Positions 63,107 through 64,000 of a stretch of DNA of 64,000 bases are shown piece after piece. The position numbers were made by a program, and so were the translations under genes. Under the pieces are notes generated by a model that did not search any database, was not told where the DNA came from, and saw only the letters and a program-made list of their open reading frames with translations. The first letter of the stretch is position 1. Each line of letters opens with the position of its first letter. Source of the DNA: Desulfogranum marinum (GTDB lineage Bacteria; Desulfobacterota; Desulfobulbia; Desulfobulbales; Desulfobulbaceae); NCBI RefSeq assembly GCF_016918565.1, contig NZ_JAFFQD010000030.1, positions 1 to 64,000 on the forward strand, read 5' to 3'.

Positions 63107-64000
63107 TTACTTCGTATTTCCATGCCGCTTTTTATCCGCTCCAAAATGATCGAACCCCCCATAGGCAATCCTCTGTTCTCTGATATTGTTCTGGTCATCA
63201 GGAGTGAGCAGCACGACGCCCGAACCTTCGCAGATATGCCCCACCCTATACAAATCAAGACCGCAAGCCTGACCTATCTGTTCCACAGTAAAAGCGGCAC
63301 CAGGGGGAGCTGTAAACAGCAACTCGTAATCTTCTCCGCCGTTCAACGCAAGCATCGTGGGTGATAAACCAAGAATATCAGTAGCCCTTACCAGCAATGC
63401 TGACAAGGGTAACCGGTCAGCATAAATTTCACCTTTCACTTTTGAGCGCTGACATAAATGAGCGAGATCCGTTGCCATACCATCGGAAAGATCCATCATG
63501 GAACTAACCAGTCCGCATCTGCCGAGTTCCAGGCCCAGTTGGGTTCGAGCCTCTGGGTTAAGGTGCGCATTGAGCAGGGGCTCAAACTCCTGAGCATTGC
63601 TATCTATTCCACGGGAAAAAATCTCCAGGCCGGCAGCAGCATGGCCCAACCAGCCGCTCACCCAAATTTCGTCACCGGGTGATGCACTACTTCTATACAG
63701 CACATTTTCTTTTGCTGTTTCTCCGATAACAGTGACAGTAAAACTATATCCTTCCGGACTGCATACAGTGTCGCCACCAATCAGGATGCAACCATAATCC
63801 CGGCAGCCTTGAGCAATGCCCTCGGAAAACGCTGAAAACCACTTCTGATCAAATGATTGGGGTAAGCTTGCTGAAAGCAGCACAAACAAGGGTTTTCCAC
63901 CCATTGCGGCAACGTCACTGACATTGACTGAAATCGATTTTCGGCCGAGCAGTTCAGGGGGGTGCCACTTACGATCAAAATGAACCGTCTCCACCAGGGT
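63107..64000 (-). CDS. thiL: thiamine-monophosphate kinase (partial, N-terminus beyond the window)
   Basis: About 298 C-terminal residues of ThiL are present; the frame runs off the right edge (TLVETVHFD). Visible marks: NVSDVAAMGGKP, LIGGDTV, a DLSDGMATDLAHLC site and LNGGEDYELLF. ThiL phosphorylates thiamine monophosphate to the active cofactor TPP, which is the ligand of the riboswitch at 6544-6628. No TPP riboswitch is seen on this side of the gene. Confidence 0.95.
   Translation of the reverse strand, partial: TLVETVHFDRKWHPPELLGRKSISVNVSDVAAMGGKPLFVLLSASLPQSFDQKWFSAFSEGIAQGCRDYGCILIGGDTVCSPEGYSFTVTVIGETAKENVLYRSSASPGDEIWVSGWLGHAAAGLEIFSRGIDSNAQEFEPLLNAHLNPEARTQLGLELGRCGLVSSMMDLSDGMATDLAHLCQRSKVKGEIYADRLPLSALLVRATDILGLSPTMLALNGGEDYELLFTAPPGAAFTVEQIGQACGLDLYRVGHICEGSGVVLLTPDDQNNIREQRIAYGGFDHFGADKKRHGNTK

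Overview
The window reads as a chromosomal segment of a Gram-negative anaerobe, most likely a Desulfobulbales-like member of the Desulfobacterota. This is inferred from gene content, with no database search: a PxxKW cysteine-rich protein, an acyl-CoA dehydrogenase/Etf set inside the fatty-acid cluster, a ferredoxin-type EtfA, a seven-heme cytochrome with a b-type partner, sigma-54 control, and Tol and Mla envelope systems. Base composition is moderate and coding is dense on both strands. No rRNA, phage or CRISPR array is seen.

Positions 1-2450 are accessory. A divergent SecY paralogue with a C-terminal DUF2007-like domain sits on the minus strand between two attC-like sites and has the boundary logic of an integron gene cassette. 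Positions 2450-7290 hold a PQQ sugar dehydrogenase, an NAD(P)-binding protein, a TPP riboswitch driving an unusual Nramp-family transporter coupled to a P-loop NTPase, and a YkgJ-type protein. Positions 7540-13630 look like a small sigma-54 regulon: two -24/-12 promoters share an upstream dyad (TTGCA-N4-TGCAA), a membrane protein and a cytochrome c/b pair lie downstream, and a PAS-sigma-54 activator follows. An IS21-type remnant lies between one promoter and the cytochromes.

Positions 13.9-25.2 kb hold a flavin reductase, ndk, a LivK-like binding protein, an Fe-S protein, a sirtuin, tRNA-His, a zinc-ribbon protein, a prephenate dehydratase/dehydrogenase fusion and a MrfA/MrfB-like helicase-exonuclease fusion. 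Positions 25.5-31.8 kb hold an SH3b protein, tlyA and the tol operon (tolQ-tolR-tolA-tolB-cpoB, no pal seen). Positions 32.2-44.7 kb are housekeeping (trxB-like, darP, coaBC, tatD, yggS, ugd, pilC-like, eno, IHF/HU, ParB-like, ribD).

Positions 44.9-54.2 kb are a minus-strand lipid block reading yceD-rpmF-plsX-fabH-acd-etfB-etfA-fabG-acpP-fabF-rpiB-nrdR. Positions 54.4-58 kb are the mla phospholipid-transport operon (mlaE-F-D-A-C). The right end holds a PilZ protein, a FadR-type regulator beside a decayed TRAP transporter, a potassium channel fused to a response-regulator receiver, and a partial thiL.

Several families of short non-coding repeats with inverted ends (R1 about 250 bp, R2 about 150-200 bp, R3 exactly 125 bp, R4 about 145 bp) sit between genes. 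One supplies the last codons and stop of the MrfAB-like gene and another splits the tol operon. The observations most worth following are the SecY-DUF2007 cassette, the TPP-controlled Nramp/NTPase pair and the sigma-54 regulon interrupted by an IS remnant.
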